A stretch of 64,000 nt of DNA from Punica granatum (GCF_007655135.1 NC_045130.1:20031363-20095362), one strand, 5' to 3'; numbered from the stretch's first letter, positions 45,858-58,364 are shown. Program-made: numbers and translations. The notes: generated by a model from the sequence alone, not told the origin.

Positions 45858-48800
45858 TGTGCACACCCGAATTTAATCTCGTCGGGGCACACATGCGCGC
45901 GCCTAAGCAAACGCGGCTTGGGAGTATCCACCTTCCCGTGGGGACGCGCGACGGACGCGAGTGAGAAGGAGTCGCCACTTACTGTTTACAACCCGTAGGT
46001 CGAGGGCCGTTGAGTCGCCCGGGTCTAGGGGTACGGGGTACACCTAAATGCTAAGGCAATAGTCGTACGGAACCGAAAATTCCGAATTCGGGGGTTCTAT
46101 TACGTGCGGGCCTATATCCCGCACGCCCTCTCGGTACTCTAGCTTGATAGGCTTGCCATTTTGTTTATTTACCGCGTGATTTAGAGTTGCGCTCGACTCG
46201 CCCGTTTTGACACCGTAAATTCGATGAATTGATCAAGTTGGGCCAAGAGTCCGAAAGATGAATAGGCTTGTGCATCGAGGAGTCGGTTCACTATCTTAGC
46301 GTTACAGTTCATCGAACCGTGATGGTTGATTCCCTGCGTGAACCGAAACCACGAGTATCCAAGCTTACTCACCCTTTGGTGGCGATAGACCAACTTAACC
46401 GATCCAGCACTCGGACCTCTTGCTCACCGATCGGGGATCCTTACAAGGAGATGGATGAACATACGGATAGAATCCTCACAATGTTCTCTCGAACAATTAC
46501 AAAGTATTACCGAATAAGTAAATGGATCCCGATCGGTTTGCATTGGGCCACTATTCCGCTCCGGCTCATAGTGCATTTTGAATAACCGATAAATGAATTA
46601 AGGCAACGCGGGCTCAAGGAGCCGGGGGTCGGGTCCGATCGATCCAAGGTTTGCAGGAGAATCGGTTGATTCCCACTGTAACCGTTGGGCCGATCGAGCT
46701 CCCGGGTGATATCTAAACCCCGTTTCACGCGCTCAATCCAAATCCGCCTTCCACATAGGCAGCATTCGGAGTGTGACGGTGAATTGAGGCTAAATCCCAT
46801 TCCGCACTCGGGTTGCACGCGCTCGGTGAATTAGGAGGCGTTGGACCTCCTGTTTGGTGGTTTGGGGGCGTTGGACCCCGTGCAACGCGTAACCTATGGG
46901 TTCGGGCCCGAACCGCAAAAAATCATCATATACAAAGACATAACAGAAGAAAACTGATAAAACTGACACAATATAGAAAGCAACTGACAATTGTTGGTGG
47001 ATACAGACAAATGGCATATTAAATCAAATATACGTGATTTAATTAGTTATTACCTGTGGTTGATTGGCAAACAATGTACCTACCCTAGGCAAACATAGAG
47101 GGCGGGCTAGGATAAGGTTCTAAGCCAATTACATGTGTGTGTTTGTTTTATGACTCTTGTTCAATTAAGTGTCACTGCGGTTTCACCGAATTAACCAAAC
47201 TCGTGTTTTGACTCTAGATTGGAATCTAATATTCCACCTATCCATTATCTAATGTTTGCTTAAGTCGAGTGCACGATTAATCCAGTTCTTCGTGCTCGTA
47301 ACTGAAATAAAATGCTCCCCACCGAATCTACGATAGGAAGATAGAAACACCGAAAGTGGACGGAATGGGCCGTGTGAATGAGACTCATACCCGAATGGGT
47401 AACCCTCTTCCGTCCATAGATCGAGGCGTTTCCGACTCCCTAGCGCTTAAGGTATCGGTGAATCACGGAATGACGATTATGTCCTTGGATGATAAAGTTG
47501 CAATATTCGTGTATAAATTGGAGATCGCGTCACATGAAGGAGTCTAAGAAGGACTCTCGTGTCCCGACTCGAGCCGCCTCAAATTGGGCCCGGACTCGAG
47601 TCGTGGCACGTGAGTACTCCCTAGACATCAATTCTGTTCGTGTTACGCGACTCGGTATTTTAAAATTGTGAATTTTTAATGGAAAAGGACATTCTCACCG
47701 TTCCATGAATCATCGATGCGTTTACAAATTAACAACCAATTTACCCAATTACTTAGTCCAAATTATTTAGTTAACCGAATAGCGCGCCCCGTTTTCCCGT
47801 ATGTGAAATTATTCGATGATGGTGACCCTATATCGTGGATATTATAGATTTAATGGATAGTGATCCAAGCCGTCGCATCCGTCGCGTGATCCTCACATAG
47901 CCAACGATAAAATAAAAACACCAATGCATTCAATTCCAAGAAAACGATCCCGAAACGGCTAAGGAGGTCACCCTAGACTCAGGAAAGGTCCTGGAGCATT
48001 CGGCCAATCCCCGAAGAGACGAGCCGAGTGGTCTCCCCGACCTGACTTGAGTTACGGGTAATCTCCCACGCCGATTCTAATTATTTCTTACATGCATAAT
48101 ACATCAAATACGGTAACATTACAAATTTCAACCGAATCAAAATAGCCACGATCATAAATGCGCAAGCGAACATATCAACGCGCACAAACAAAGCATTCAT
48201 AGGAGCAACCGAGGATAACATTGATCCATATGATAATGAGACGGAAGAACACGGGAACCAACCAGTTTCGGAAAGAGAGAAGCCTCCTTGGACCCGTGTG
48301 GTCCAAAGGGGCTCTCGGCCACATCTCCTCAAGAAAGGCCGTGAGACCCCATGGCTCACGCGAGTCCAAGGGGAGGTTCTCCAATTCCGAACTAAGCTTT
48401 TTCCCGTCATGTTAATATATTATCCGTGATACATGACAAAACAGCGGCAAAAGGGGACGGGGATCGGCTAGCTTCGAGGGAAGAGAGGTGCCCTAGCCTC
48501 GGAAGGACCACAGAGGTTCACGGGCCGCCCCCTCAAGGCTAGGCCGTGGGTTCCATGGTTCGGCCGTGACTCGGGACCTCTCCCGCCTCGACTCGCGTCG
48601 TCTCCCCTCATGAGGTGCACATTCATCGACTTATGGACGTGATAGATAAAGGAAATACACACGGGACGTTGTATGGCATGCATGGGAACGTCGGATCCGA
48701 AAAAAAAAACACAAGCTTTCACATAACGCGAACCTTTAAAACATGTTAACGCCTCATATAAGTAAATATCGGAGATCCTAACTCCTCTAAGTTAAATGGG

Positions 48801-49105
48801 GTGTTACCTAGCCTCGTTGCAAGAGGAAAAGAGTCGGGGAAGCGGCCGTGGGAGTCGCTAGACTCGGCTGGAAGTTGCAGATAGTGGGCGACCCGGGTGA
48901 GGTGTAGCCGCAGCAGTCCCGGGAAAATGGCTTGGCACGCTCACTCCGACCACGGCACGGTGCAAGGTCGGGCTCGTTGGACCCCTAAGAGATGGATCTA
49001 GATGACCATGGGCAGACTCGAACGTGCCGAGGCCTGAACAAGCCCGAAAATGTGAGATAAAGTTCGGTAAAAGTCGAGTGAACCCGGTAAAGGAGGGACG
49101 GGTAG

Positions 49106-49210
49106 AACGAAGGTTGTGCACGGTTGATCGGCCCTCGGACCGTGACCACCTCTTCACGGGGAAGGGTGAGGGTTGTGAGGAACCCTTGGAACGTGATGGC
49201 ACGACTCGCC
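49106..49210 (-). other. Hairpin-bearing module in the D LTR
   Basis: Flanked by GGTTGATCGGCC and GGCACGACTCGCC on the plus strand. The hairpin CCGTGA (49140-49145) with TCACGG (49154-49159) is a perfect 6-bp stem. Same module as in A, B and C. Confidence 0.65.
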
Positions 49211-49572
49211 GAAGTCGTGGGAAGAAATGGAACGTGGTTTGCTCGGTGTGCGCGGCTAGGGAGGTCTCGGGACCTGAATGCTCTTACGGCTGGAACGGGG
49301 TGTTGGATGCCTCAAATTGAAAATCTAAACCCGGAAATGGACTTAGGGGGTGGAAAATATGTAGGCTAGGAAGTTTAATGATTTTTGGCTTAAGTCGGGT
49401 CGGATGGTTACCGGAATACCGGGTGGTTTTCTGGCGATTTTGGCCGGTTTCGGCCTTGGCACGGGCTGAACGGATTAGAGGGGAGGGCTGGAGTTTGAGA
49501 GGATTCTTGAGAGAGATTGGCTTGAGAGAGAGTGAGAATGAAGAAGTGATTAAGTCTAATGACCAATGGGAA

Positions 49573-49580
49573 CTTATAGG
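49573..49580 (-). promoter_or_regulatory. TATA-like box in the D 3' LTR
   Basis: CCTATAAG on minus, preceded by CATTAGCACAT and followed by a CT-rich stretch; matches the position of the C and B promoters. Confidence 0.5.
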
Positions 49581-50712
49581 ATGTGCTAATGGCTTGATTT
49601 GGGGAAGTTAAGTGTGGTTAGGGAAACTAAACTAGGGCTGCCGAAATTTTGATGAGGGTTAGGGAGGGGAAATGGTCTTGTTGAGTGTAGGGGAAATGGC
49701 TCGACTTGGCTGAGCTGTGGGCCCCGTTCGATTGAGAGAAAAGTCGGAAAATGCTTGGAACTTGATTGAGCTTGCACCCGATCTCCGATGTCCGATTAAT
49801 TTGTAGATTTGGAATGCTTGAATGACGAGGATTTGAATGAGCCTAATATCGCCATGCGTCGTGTGAACGAACGTTCGGGCGACTCGGCGCTTCGAGAGTC
49901 GGTTTTGCCCTGTTTGGACGTTCGGAGCGGAGTTTAGCGTCCCCCGGTCCCCGATTGCTCTTTGTGCGTCTTCACATTCATTTCGGTGGCCCTTATGCCC
50001 CGCGGGGGATCGTTGGCTCGTCGCCCTCGGACGAAGACCGTAGGCTCGGGAAGACCTAGGGACTTGTGACCGGGATTTTCTCAGTATTCCCTGAATGTCT
50101 TGAGGTGCTCGGGGATCGTTGTTGTGCTCGGGGATCGTTGTGATCTCTGTTCTTCGTGGACGTGCCCCGAAGGCTCGTCGGGAGACGTTCATGACCACTG
50201 AAACGTCGCTCGGGAAACCGAGTCGAGTTCCTGAGGGTCATTTGAAGCTTGTTCCCCGACTTTGGTGGTCCCTGGGTGCCTGTGGGCCCGTTTTGGGGGG
50301 CTGTCTGCTTGTCAGTGGAGCGGGCCCCGAGAGCTCTGTCAGAAAAGGCGTCCGTGAGAGATCGGGGTGTCCCGGCTCATGTGGCTTGCCCCGAAAATGC
50401 ATCCGGACGTGTCATTGGTCATTTTGGCACTGAGAGGGATTTTTGGAGTCCCATATTGGGCACCTTTCGGTGCTTCGGTGATTCGGTAATGAATAGTGCC
50501 ACAGTGCCAGCTCCGTCGTTTCTGGGATTCCTTGTTCGCTCGTTCTTCTGACTGCTCCCTTCCGCCTTTCTCAGTGGACCGTGCTCTTCTCTTATTGTTC
50601 ATGACTCCGTGCCAGCCTATTTGCCTCTGATTGCCGGGTGATGAATAGTGCCCCGGGCTTCAGTCGGGAATCCTCGCGTGGGAAGCTGGTGGGCCAAAAT
50701 GGGGTGCTGACA

Positions 50713-50728
50713 GCTTGCCCCTCTTTGG
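50713..50728 (-). other. Polypurine tract, element D
   Basis: CCAAAGAGGGGCAAGC on minus, directly before the LTR start; same core (AAAGAGGGGCAAG) as in B. Confidence 0.85.
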
Positions 50729-50939
50729 TTGCATGCTCGTTTAGAGGATATAGCCAAAGATCATGAGAGGCACCCCTTTTTGGTCCCGGCGACCGTCTCT
50801 GTCGTCATTCTCTGTAATAGTTTGTTCCCTCGTGTTGGATGCTCAGGGGGATGTGCAAAGGTGTCCGAACCTGTCGTAGGGTGGCCACCTGATTAAGAAG
50901 GGAACATTATGAAATGCAGGAGAGGGGTCTAAGCCCGCA
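50729..50939 (-). other. Non-coding stretch between array and polypurine tract, element D
   Basis: No repeat or gene seen. Confidence 0.5.
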
Positions 50940-52356
50940 CGACAGCATGTGCAGGGCCAAGGCCCGTGGAAAGCAGTAAAGTTACTAGGCCGAAGCCCGT
51001 GGAAAGCAGTAAAATTACTAGGCCGAAGCCCGTGGAAAGCAGTAAAGTTACTAAGTCGAAACCCGTGGAAAACGGTAAAGTTACTAGGCCGAAGCTCGTG
51101 GAAAGTAGTAAAGTTACTAGGCCGAAGCCCGTGGAAAACGGTAAAGTGGACGCGAAGTCCATGGACGCGAAGTCCGGAAAGCAATAAAGTTACTAGGCCG
51201 AAACCCGTGGAAAGCAGTAAAGTTTCTAGGCCGAAACCCGTGGAAAGCAGTAAAGTTACTAGGCCGAAACCCGTGGAAAGCAGTAAAGTTACTAGGCCGA
51301 AGCCTGTGGAAAGCGGTAAAGTGGACGCGAAGTCCGGAAGGCAATAAAGTTACTAGGCCGAAGCCCGTGGAAAGCAGTAAAGTTACTAGGCCGAAGCCCG
51401 TGGAAAACGGTAAAGTGGAACGAAGTCCACGGACGCGAAATCCGGAAAGCAATAAATTTACTAGGCCGAAACCCGTGGAAAGCAGTAAAGTTACTAGGCC
51501 GAAGCCCGTGGAAAGCGGTAAAGTGGACGCGAAGTCCGAAAAGCAATAAAGTTACTAGGCCGAAACCCGTGGAAAGCAGTAAAGTTACTAGGCCGAAACC
51601 CGTGGAAAACAGTAAAGTTACTAGGCCGAAGCTCGTGGAAAACGGTAAAGTGGACGCGAAGTCCGGAAAGCAATAAAGTTACTAGGCCGAAGCCCATGGA
51701 AAACAGTAAAGTTACTAGGTCGAAGCCCGTGGAAAGCAGTAAAGTTACTAGGCCGAAGCCCGTGAAAAACGGTAAAGTGGACGCGAAGTCCACGGACGCG
51801 AAGTTTGGAAAGCAATAAAGTTACTAGGCCAAAACCCATGGAAAGCAGTAAAGTTACTAGGCCGAAGCCTGTGGAAAGCGGTAAAGTGGACGCGAAGTCC
51901 GGAAAGCAATAAAGTTACTAGGCCGAAGCCCGTGGAAAGCAGTAAAGTTACTAGGCCGAAGCCCGTGGAAAACGGTAAAGTGGACGCGAAGTCCGGAAAG
52001 CAATAAAGTTACTAGGCCGAAACCCGTGGAAAGCAGTAAAGTTACTAGGCCGAAACCCGTGGAAAGGGGTAAAGTGGACGCGAAGTCCGAAAAGCAATAA
52101 AGTTACTAGGCCGAAGCCCGTGGAAAGCAGTAAAGTTACTAGGCCGAAGCCCGTGGAAAGGGGTAAAGTGGACGCGAAGTCCGGAAAGCAATAAAGTTAC
52201 TAGGCCGAAGCCCGTGGAAAGCAGTAAAGTTACTAGGCCGAAGCCCGTGGAAAGGGGTAAAGTGGACGCGAAGTCCGGAAAGCAATAAAGTTACTAGGCC
52301 GAAGCCCGTGGAAAGCAGTAAAGTTACTAGGCCGAAGCCCGTGGAAAACTGTAAAG
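50940..52356 (-). repeat. Composite 33/27-bp tandem array in the 3' UTR of element D
   Basis: A 33-bp unit (GGCCGAAGCCCGTGGAAAGC, then AGTAAAGTTACTA) alternates irregularly with a unit extended by about 27 bp (GTGGACGCGAAGTCCGGAAA, then GCAATAA). The common higher-order period is about 93 bp. The two frames on each strand are repeat artefacts. The short unit shares its core with the arrays at 8935-9165 and 27985-28300. Confidence 0.93.
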
Positions 52357-53112
52357 TTGACGATGTGCAAAGGGGGAGCAGAGGCGGGGATCCGCGTTAG
52401 GTGGTGTGCCGGTGGTGTTAGCAAAGGCAAATTGTCCCGCCCCGAGTCGAGCTTGTTATTTGTCGTTCCCTCGAGCTAGAGCCAAGAGGATTCTTTGTCA
52501 TGCCCTTCGTTTGGTTCGAAACCCCGATTTGTCGCGCAAACCAATCGTGCATTCGTCAAGAAGGAGATGCCCCTTGAAATTCCCAATCACACCTGTGCAT
52601 GGAGGCAGGGAGACCTACAAAGGATGTCAGTTGCACTTAATCGGCGAAATGGGGTATATGTAAGAGGAACCTATGTAAAGACGCGTCGGGGATTTGATAT
52701 CGGTGACCGTTGCAGGGTGGTCGTGTCCCTATCGGAGAATGGCCTTTTTTTTGGAACGGGTAGCCTGTAGATTATGTGTGTAAAGGTAAAAGGAGGGATC
52801 TTATGGGATCCTCCAAGTCAAGGATACATTGATTCGACCCCCATTTCGAAGCGAGTCTCGAGCCTGGAGAGCCGAAGAGAGTTTGCTTGCGTCGGAGAGT
52901 GCCGGACCACTACTCGGTGTAGCTTCACAGGGAAAGTGTCGCTTTTCTTTTGTGGTTGAGCCGACATTGTCCCCTAACTTTTGCCTAGGCCACGGGATGC
53001 GCAATAGCCTAGCGGGGCATTTTGTTTGATTTTTCCCACATGAATGCTCACATTTTGCTACGATCCCCCATGTTTGGGCGAGGTCGCACCCCTCGAGTCC
53101 TCTAACTTTTGC

Positions 53113-53143
53113 CTAGGCCGTCTCAAAGAGGTTTTCGACCTAG
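53113..53143 (-). other. Conserved 3' UTR hairpin (CTAGG type), element D copy 2
   Basis: Outer stem CTAGG (53113-53117) with CCTAG (53139-53143); inner stem CTC (53122-53124) with GAG (53128-53130). Confidence 0.55.
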
Positions 53144-53226
53144 CGAGGAAGTGACTTGTGCTCTCCTTTTGCCGCGACCTCCCTTTGCGGGATTTTAAGT
53201 CGTGCCGCTCGTTCCCTAGCTTTTGC

Positions 53227-53257
53227 CTAGGCCGCCTCGAAGAGGTTTTCGACCTAG
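53227..53257 (-). other. Conserved 3' UTR hairpin (CTAGG type), element D copy 3
   Basis: Outer stem CTAGG (53227-53231) with CCTAG (53253-53257); inner stem CCTC (53235-53238) with GAGG (53242-53245). Confidence 0.6.
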
Positions 53258-53391
53258 CAGGAAAATTTATTTTTTTCTCTCAAGAAATCTCGGTATCGGA
53301 CAGGTTGTGGGAATTGGAGCTCGTTCACGGAAATAGAAATGTCTTACAACGAAGGGGCACGGAGCCCAGAGAATAAAGAATATACGAGTGC

Positions 53392-56300
53392 TTATGGATA
53401 ATACTTTTTAATGGCGTCAACATTGACGGGAAGGGCGTTTTCAGTGCCGTCCATGTCGCTCAAAATGACCGCACCCCCGGAGAAAACCTCTTTGACGACG
53501 AAGGGGCCGTCGTAATTGTACGAGAACTTCCCTCGAGAGTCCGGCGTGACGTGAAGGACTTTCCTCAAAACGAGGTCGCCGGGATTGAAATCGCGATGGC
53601 GAACTCTTGCGTTGAAGGCTCGAGCCATTCTTTGTTGATAGCACTGTCCGTGGCACAGCGCTTTCAGCCTCTTCTCGTCAATGAAATTCAGCTGTTCATA
53701 CCGCTGCTTCGCCCATTCTGCTTCTTCAAGTTCGGTCTCGGCAAGAATCCTCATGGAAGGGATCTCTACTTCGATTGGGAGGACGGCCTCCATGCCGTAG
53801 ACTAGTGAGTACGGGGTTGCCCCGGTCGAGGTCCATATGGATGTACGGTACGCCAAGAGTGCATAGGGGAGCATCTCGTGCCAATCCTTGTAGTTCATCG
53901 TCATTTTTTCGATGATCTTTTTGATGTTCTTATTCGCCGCTTCCACCGCACCGTTCATTTGGGGACGGTACGGGGTGGAGTTGCGGTGTCGGATTTTGAA
54001 TTGTGCACAGAGCTCGTCGATGACCTTGTTGTTCAGGTTCTTGGCGTTGTCTGTGATGATTGTCGCAGGGACCCCGTACCGAGCAATGACGTCGCGTCTG
54101 AGAAAACGCAAGAGTGACAGCTTCGATCCACTTGGTGAAGTAGTCGATCACCACCAAAATGAACATATGTCCGTTAGACCCTTTGGGGTTGATCGGGCCA
54201 ATCACATCCATCCCCCACATTGAAAAAGGCCATGGTGCCGTCATGGGGCGCAGTTCGTTGGGCGGCGCTTTGATCTGATCGGCGTAAACCTGACATCGGT
54301 GACAATGCCTGACATGCTTCACACAATCAGTCTCCATGGTGGACCAATAATAGCCCAGGCGCATGATCTTCTTAGCGAGCATGAGACCGTTCATATGGGG
54401 TCCACAGTTTCCCCCGTGCACTTCCTCCATGAGGCGTCGCGACTCGTGTTCATCGATGCACCGGAGGAGTGTGGAGTCGAAGGAGCGGCGGTAGAGTATC
54501 TCGCCGCTCAAAAAGTAATGTATCGCGAGGCGCCTGAGAGTCTTCCGATCGCGGCGGTCGGCGAATGGGGGGTATTGGCCAGTTCGTAGAAGGTTCTTGA
54601 TGTCTTCGTACCACGGCTTTGCCTCGGATGCCTCAATTGAGTTGCAGTGTGCCGGTCCTTCGGCTTTCTCAATCTCGAGGGGCTCGATAAGGTTTTCCTT
54701 CGTGATACTTACCATGGAGGTGAGCGTTGCGAGCGCGTCCGCGAATTGATTTGTCATGCGCGGGGTATAGGTGAATGAGATGTCCTCGAAATTCTCGGTT
54801 AACTTCTCGAGGTACTCGTGATATGGCACTAGCTTTGCGTCCTTTGTCTTCCATTGCCCCAATGTCTGGAAGATAGTGAGCATAGAATCACCGAACACTT
54901 CGAGCTCTTTTACCTTGAAATCAATCGCCGCTTGTAGGCCGAGAATACATGCCTCGTACTCAGCCACATTATTGGTGCACGAGAAATCAATCTTTGCCGC
55001 TACCGGGTAATAGTGTCCGTCCGGGGATATCAGCACTGCGCCAACACCTGATCCCGTAGAATTGACGGCGCCGTCAAAGTACATCTTCCACCCCGATTTC
55101 TCTCCCTCGTCGTCTACTTGGAGAATCCCTTCATCCGGGAAGTCGGGATTAATCGGTGTGTGGTCTTCAATTGGGAATTCTGCCAAATGATCCGCGATCG
55201 CTTGCCCCTTGACCGAAGTGCGGGACACATACACGATGTCATATTCCGTCAACTGACAACGCCATTTGGCGAGGTTCCGCGTGGAGGAGGGACTGTCGAG
55301 TAAATATTTCAAGGGGTCCGCCTTTGACAGCAAGCGGACCGTATGATAAAGCGTGTACTGTCGGAGCCTTTGCATGACCCACACCAATGCGCAGCACATC
55401 TTCTCGATTTCCGGGTAATTGGACTCCCCATCGGTGAACATTTTGCTCAGGTAGTAGATCGCGCGCTCTGTGTGTGTGGACTCCTCCTCCTGTCCCAACA
55501 TGCATCCTAATGATTGGCGGTGCACCGTTAGGTAAAGTATGAGGGAACGACCCGGTGTAGGCGGGACCAAAACCAGGGGTTGGGCCAAATACGCCTTGAT
55601 GGTGTCAAAGGCCTTCTGACATTCTTCGTCCCATTCGATCGCCGCGTTCTTGCGGAGCAAGCGAAAGAGTGGTTGGCATTTGTCTGTTAGGTTCGCGATG
55701 AATCGTGCGATGTAATTCAATCGTCCCAGGAAGTCTCGTACTTCGCGAGCCGAAGAAGGTGGGGGAAGTTCTTTGATCGCCTTGACTTTATCGGGATCTA
55801 CTTCGATGCCACGCTCGCTGACCAAGAATCCTAGTAGTTTTCCCGATCGAGCGCCGAACGTGCATTTCGCCGGATTAAGCCGAAGCTTGTACTCCATTAA
55901 ACGATCGAAGAGACGCTTCAGATTAACGAGGTGGTCCTCTCCTTCTTTGGACTTGGCAATCATGTCGTCGACGTAGACCTCGACTTCCTTGTGCATCATG
56001 TCGTGGAACAACGTGACCTTAGCCCTCTGATAAGTTGCCCCGGCGTTCTTCAGGCCGAAAGGCATGACGCGATAACAAAAGGTTCCCCACATGGTGGTGA
56101 ACGTCGTCTTGATCTTGTCTTCCTCGGCCATCCGAATTTGATTGTATCCGGAGAAGCCGTCCGTGAAAGAAAACTAAGAGTGGCGCGCTGTGTTGTCAAC
56201 TAGTATGTCGATGTGGGGCAAGGGAAAATTGTCCTTGGGGCTAGCCTTATTGAGGTCCCGATAGTCGATGCAGACTCGAACCCTTCCATCTTTCTTCTCC

Positions 56301-56807
56301 ACCGGCACGATGTTTGCAACCCATTCAGAATAATTGCAGACCTCGAGGAAGCCCGCGTTGATCTGCTTGACAACCTCCTCCTTGATGCGGAGAAGGAGGC
56401 TTGCCCGTTGCCGTCGCAATTATTGCCGCTTGGGCGGGAACTTCTCGGTGTCTAACGGGAGGAAGTGCTTTACTACCGAGGGGTCTAGTCCCGGCATGTC
56501 GGCGTAGGACCAGGCAAAGACTTCTTGATACCTCGTCAGGAAATCGATCATTCGGACCCGTTGTGTTGGGTCGAGACTTGTACCGATCTTTAGGATGCGG
56601 GGCTCCTCTTGAGTACCCACGTTGATCTCTTCTGTCGGCTCGAGGGAGGTGAGTTGGCGATCCTCGAGGCGGCGCAAACTCTATTCTATCTCAAGCACTA
56701 GATTGTCTTCGTCGAGCCCTTCCCCGAAGTATATGGGTCCGGGCTCTCCGAGACATTCTTCGGATGGGTTCGAATCAACGCATCGAAGATTTGGATTCGA
56801 GTGGAGC
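53392..56807 (-). pseudogene. RT, two RNase H and integrase exon of element D (broken)
   Basis: Second coding exon of gag-pol. From the acceptor at 56808 the frame runs through an acidic linker, then RT (IDYRDLNKA; YVDD at 55975-55964), the gypsy RNase H, a second RNase H of the type acquired by Tat elements (YFDGAVN ... NNVAEYEA), and integrase (HHCC region, GMDVIGP, TDNAKNLN, GAVEAANK, so the catalytic Asp/Asp/Glu are retained). Lesions: TAG 56683-56681, TAA 56422-56420, TAG 56176-56174, all in the same frame, and a frameshift near 54112 between the first two integrase catalytic residues. The stop is just before 53392. It would replicate and integrate the element, but this copy cannot. Confidence 0.93.
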
Positions 56808-57022
56808 CTGGAGAATTGAAAGAATCGTCTTAGAAAAAATTTAGAATGACATGAACAAAAGAGCAAGGAAGAGAGAGTGGAATAGACAAGGATTCAAAAA
56901 ATGCATATAGGGAATTCATTGATAGTACGGATCATGAAGCCATAACAGAGTTCCCTCTTCCGTCGTGTGGCCTACGGCTACGCCGACACGCGGGACACAT
57001 CTCATACATAGATAAGTCTTAC
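56808..57022 (-). other. Intron between protease and RT exons of element D
   Basis: On minus the donor is GATGT|GTAAGA and the acceptor TTCAATTCTCCAG|GCTCC after a pyrimidine-rich tract. The length is 215 nt. Unspliced, the upstream frame stops two nucleotides into the intron (TAA 57021-57019). Splicing joins phase 2 to phase 2 and restores the frame that leads into RT. An intron at this place is a known Ogre feature. Confidence 0.8.
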
Positions 57023-58364
57023 ACATCGGCGATCACAGCCGAATAGCGCAGGACTGAGGTCCAGTTGTTAAGCTCCTCGTCTTCCTGCGCCGGGCGGATG
57101 TGAACCCCTGAAGGAATCTCCTCGGTGACGGAATACACGGTTGGCAAGGCATCGGTCGTGTCGTCGAAGTCCGAGGAAGGGCCGTCAGAGGTGCTCTCGA
57201 TGATGAGTGGAGGCCCAGGGAAGAAATGTAATAACGGGGGGACCGGAATGCCCCTGTTGAGCATACCATAGCGCGTGGCGAGGCGGTGGAGATGGTTGCC
57301 CCGACGGGCCTCAATAATTTCATGGTAGGAGGGGCGAAAGCCAAGTCCCCTCCTGTGCTTGTACACTTCAACTTCAACGGGGCGATTGATTCCTTGTCCT
57401 CGCGCCCCAAGGCCGGTGCCGGGAATGTAATTGTGGCGCAAAAGGACCTTCCCTATCATGCGGTCGGCGCGGGACGGCCCGACCTCTCCGTAATCCCGAA
57501 TAACGGAGATGGTCTCGAAGGAGTGGAAGGGCAGGTTTTCGTCGTCTCCGACGCTGATGTAAAGAACCGCCGTCTCCTTGTAGATGGCGTACTCCTCCTC
57601 CCCTTTGACCGTGATGATCTTCTCCTCGACGATGAATTCACCTTCTGATGTAGGGAGGACGGAATGGCGCCGGCCGAGTAGATCCAAGGCCTTCCAAGTA
57701 GTAGGCTGAAGGCATTCGGGATATCCAACACTTGGAATGTGACGCTGAAGGAGCATGGGCCGATATCTATGAGGAGATCGATTTCGCCGTTCACCTCTCT
57801 CCTCGAACCATCGAAGGCTCGGACCGCTGTCTTGCTAGGACGGATGCGGTTGAGATCCACATTCATCTGCTTCAAAGTGGTCACCGGACATACGTTGAGC
57901 GCGGAGCCGTTGTCGATCATGACCCGGCCAACGATATGGTTGTTGCACTTGCAAACGATGTGGAGTGCCTGGAAATGCGCGCATCCTTCGAAGGGGAGCT
58001 CATCGTCCGAAAACGAGATGGTACTGGAGAAAATGGAGTTGATGGTTTCCTCTATCCGATCCGAGGGCGTCCCTTTGGGGACTTGCGCAGCCGTCAGGAC
58101 CCGTATGAGGGATTCCCTGTGAGGTTCCGAGTTGAGTAGGAGGACAAGCAACGAGATGTGGGCCGGAGACTTGGCCATCTGCTCTACCACCTTATACTCG
58201 CTCGCTTTGATGACTTTCATGAAGGCTTCGGCCTCTTCTTCAGTCACCTTCTTGGACGGAGTAGGCAGGGTCCTAGGCCTCGTCTCCTCTTCGGCAACGG
58301 GCGCCTTCCCTCTATCGGTGGTCGTCGGGTTCTCATACAGCCGCCCTGAGCGGGTTATGCCCAT
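57023..58364 (-). pseudogene. Protease and G-patch part of element D (frameshifted)
   Basis: Aspartic protease region with the active-site motif DNGSA (Asp codon 57914-57912), the second motif LLLGRPW, then a G-patch-like segment (57456-57367; spaced glycines in GTGLGARGQG). The frame is broken by an apparent single-base loss near 57636 between LHQKV and FIVEEK, and it is out of frame with gag because of another indel near 58388. It would cleave the Gag-Pol polyprotein. The G-patch may bind nucleic acid; that is inference from the family. Confidence 0.88.

Larger units (their letters stand above)
45858..50712 (-). repeat. 3' LTR of element D
   Basis: A 4855-bp LTR, TGTCAGCACC (element sense, from 50712) to GTGCACA at 45858. 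TATA-like CCTATAAG at 49573-49580 (minus). The hairpin module is at 49106-49210. A donor-like CTAG|GTAACAC begins at 48807 (minus). The U5 primer-site-like motif is at 45968-45977. Only the two ends and scattered blocks resemble the A/B LTRs, so D is a separate subfamily, shared with fragment C. No genes; the frames at 48858-49202 and 49659-50198 are chance. Confidence 0.93.
52357..53391 (-). other. 3' UTR of element D with repeated hairpin segment
   Basis: Non-coding. Three diverged copies of a TTTTGCCTAGGCC segment begin near 52980, 53107 and 53223. The second and third are CTAGG-type hairpins (53113-53143 and 53227-53257). They match single copies in A (1762-1793) and B (29834-29866). Confidence 0.65.

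Noticed and set aside
50843..52430. Repetitive frames on both strands
   Set aside because: 33-bp tandem units produce open frames by composition; the position is the 3' UTR of element D.
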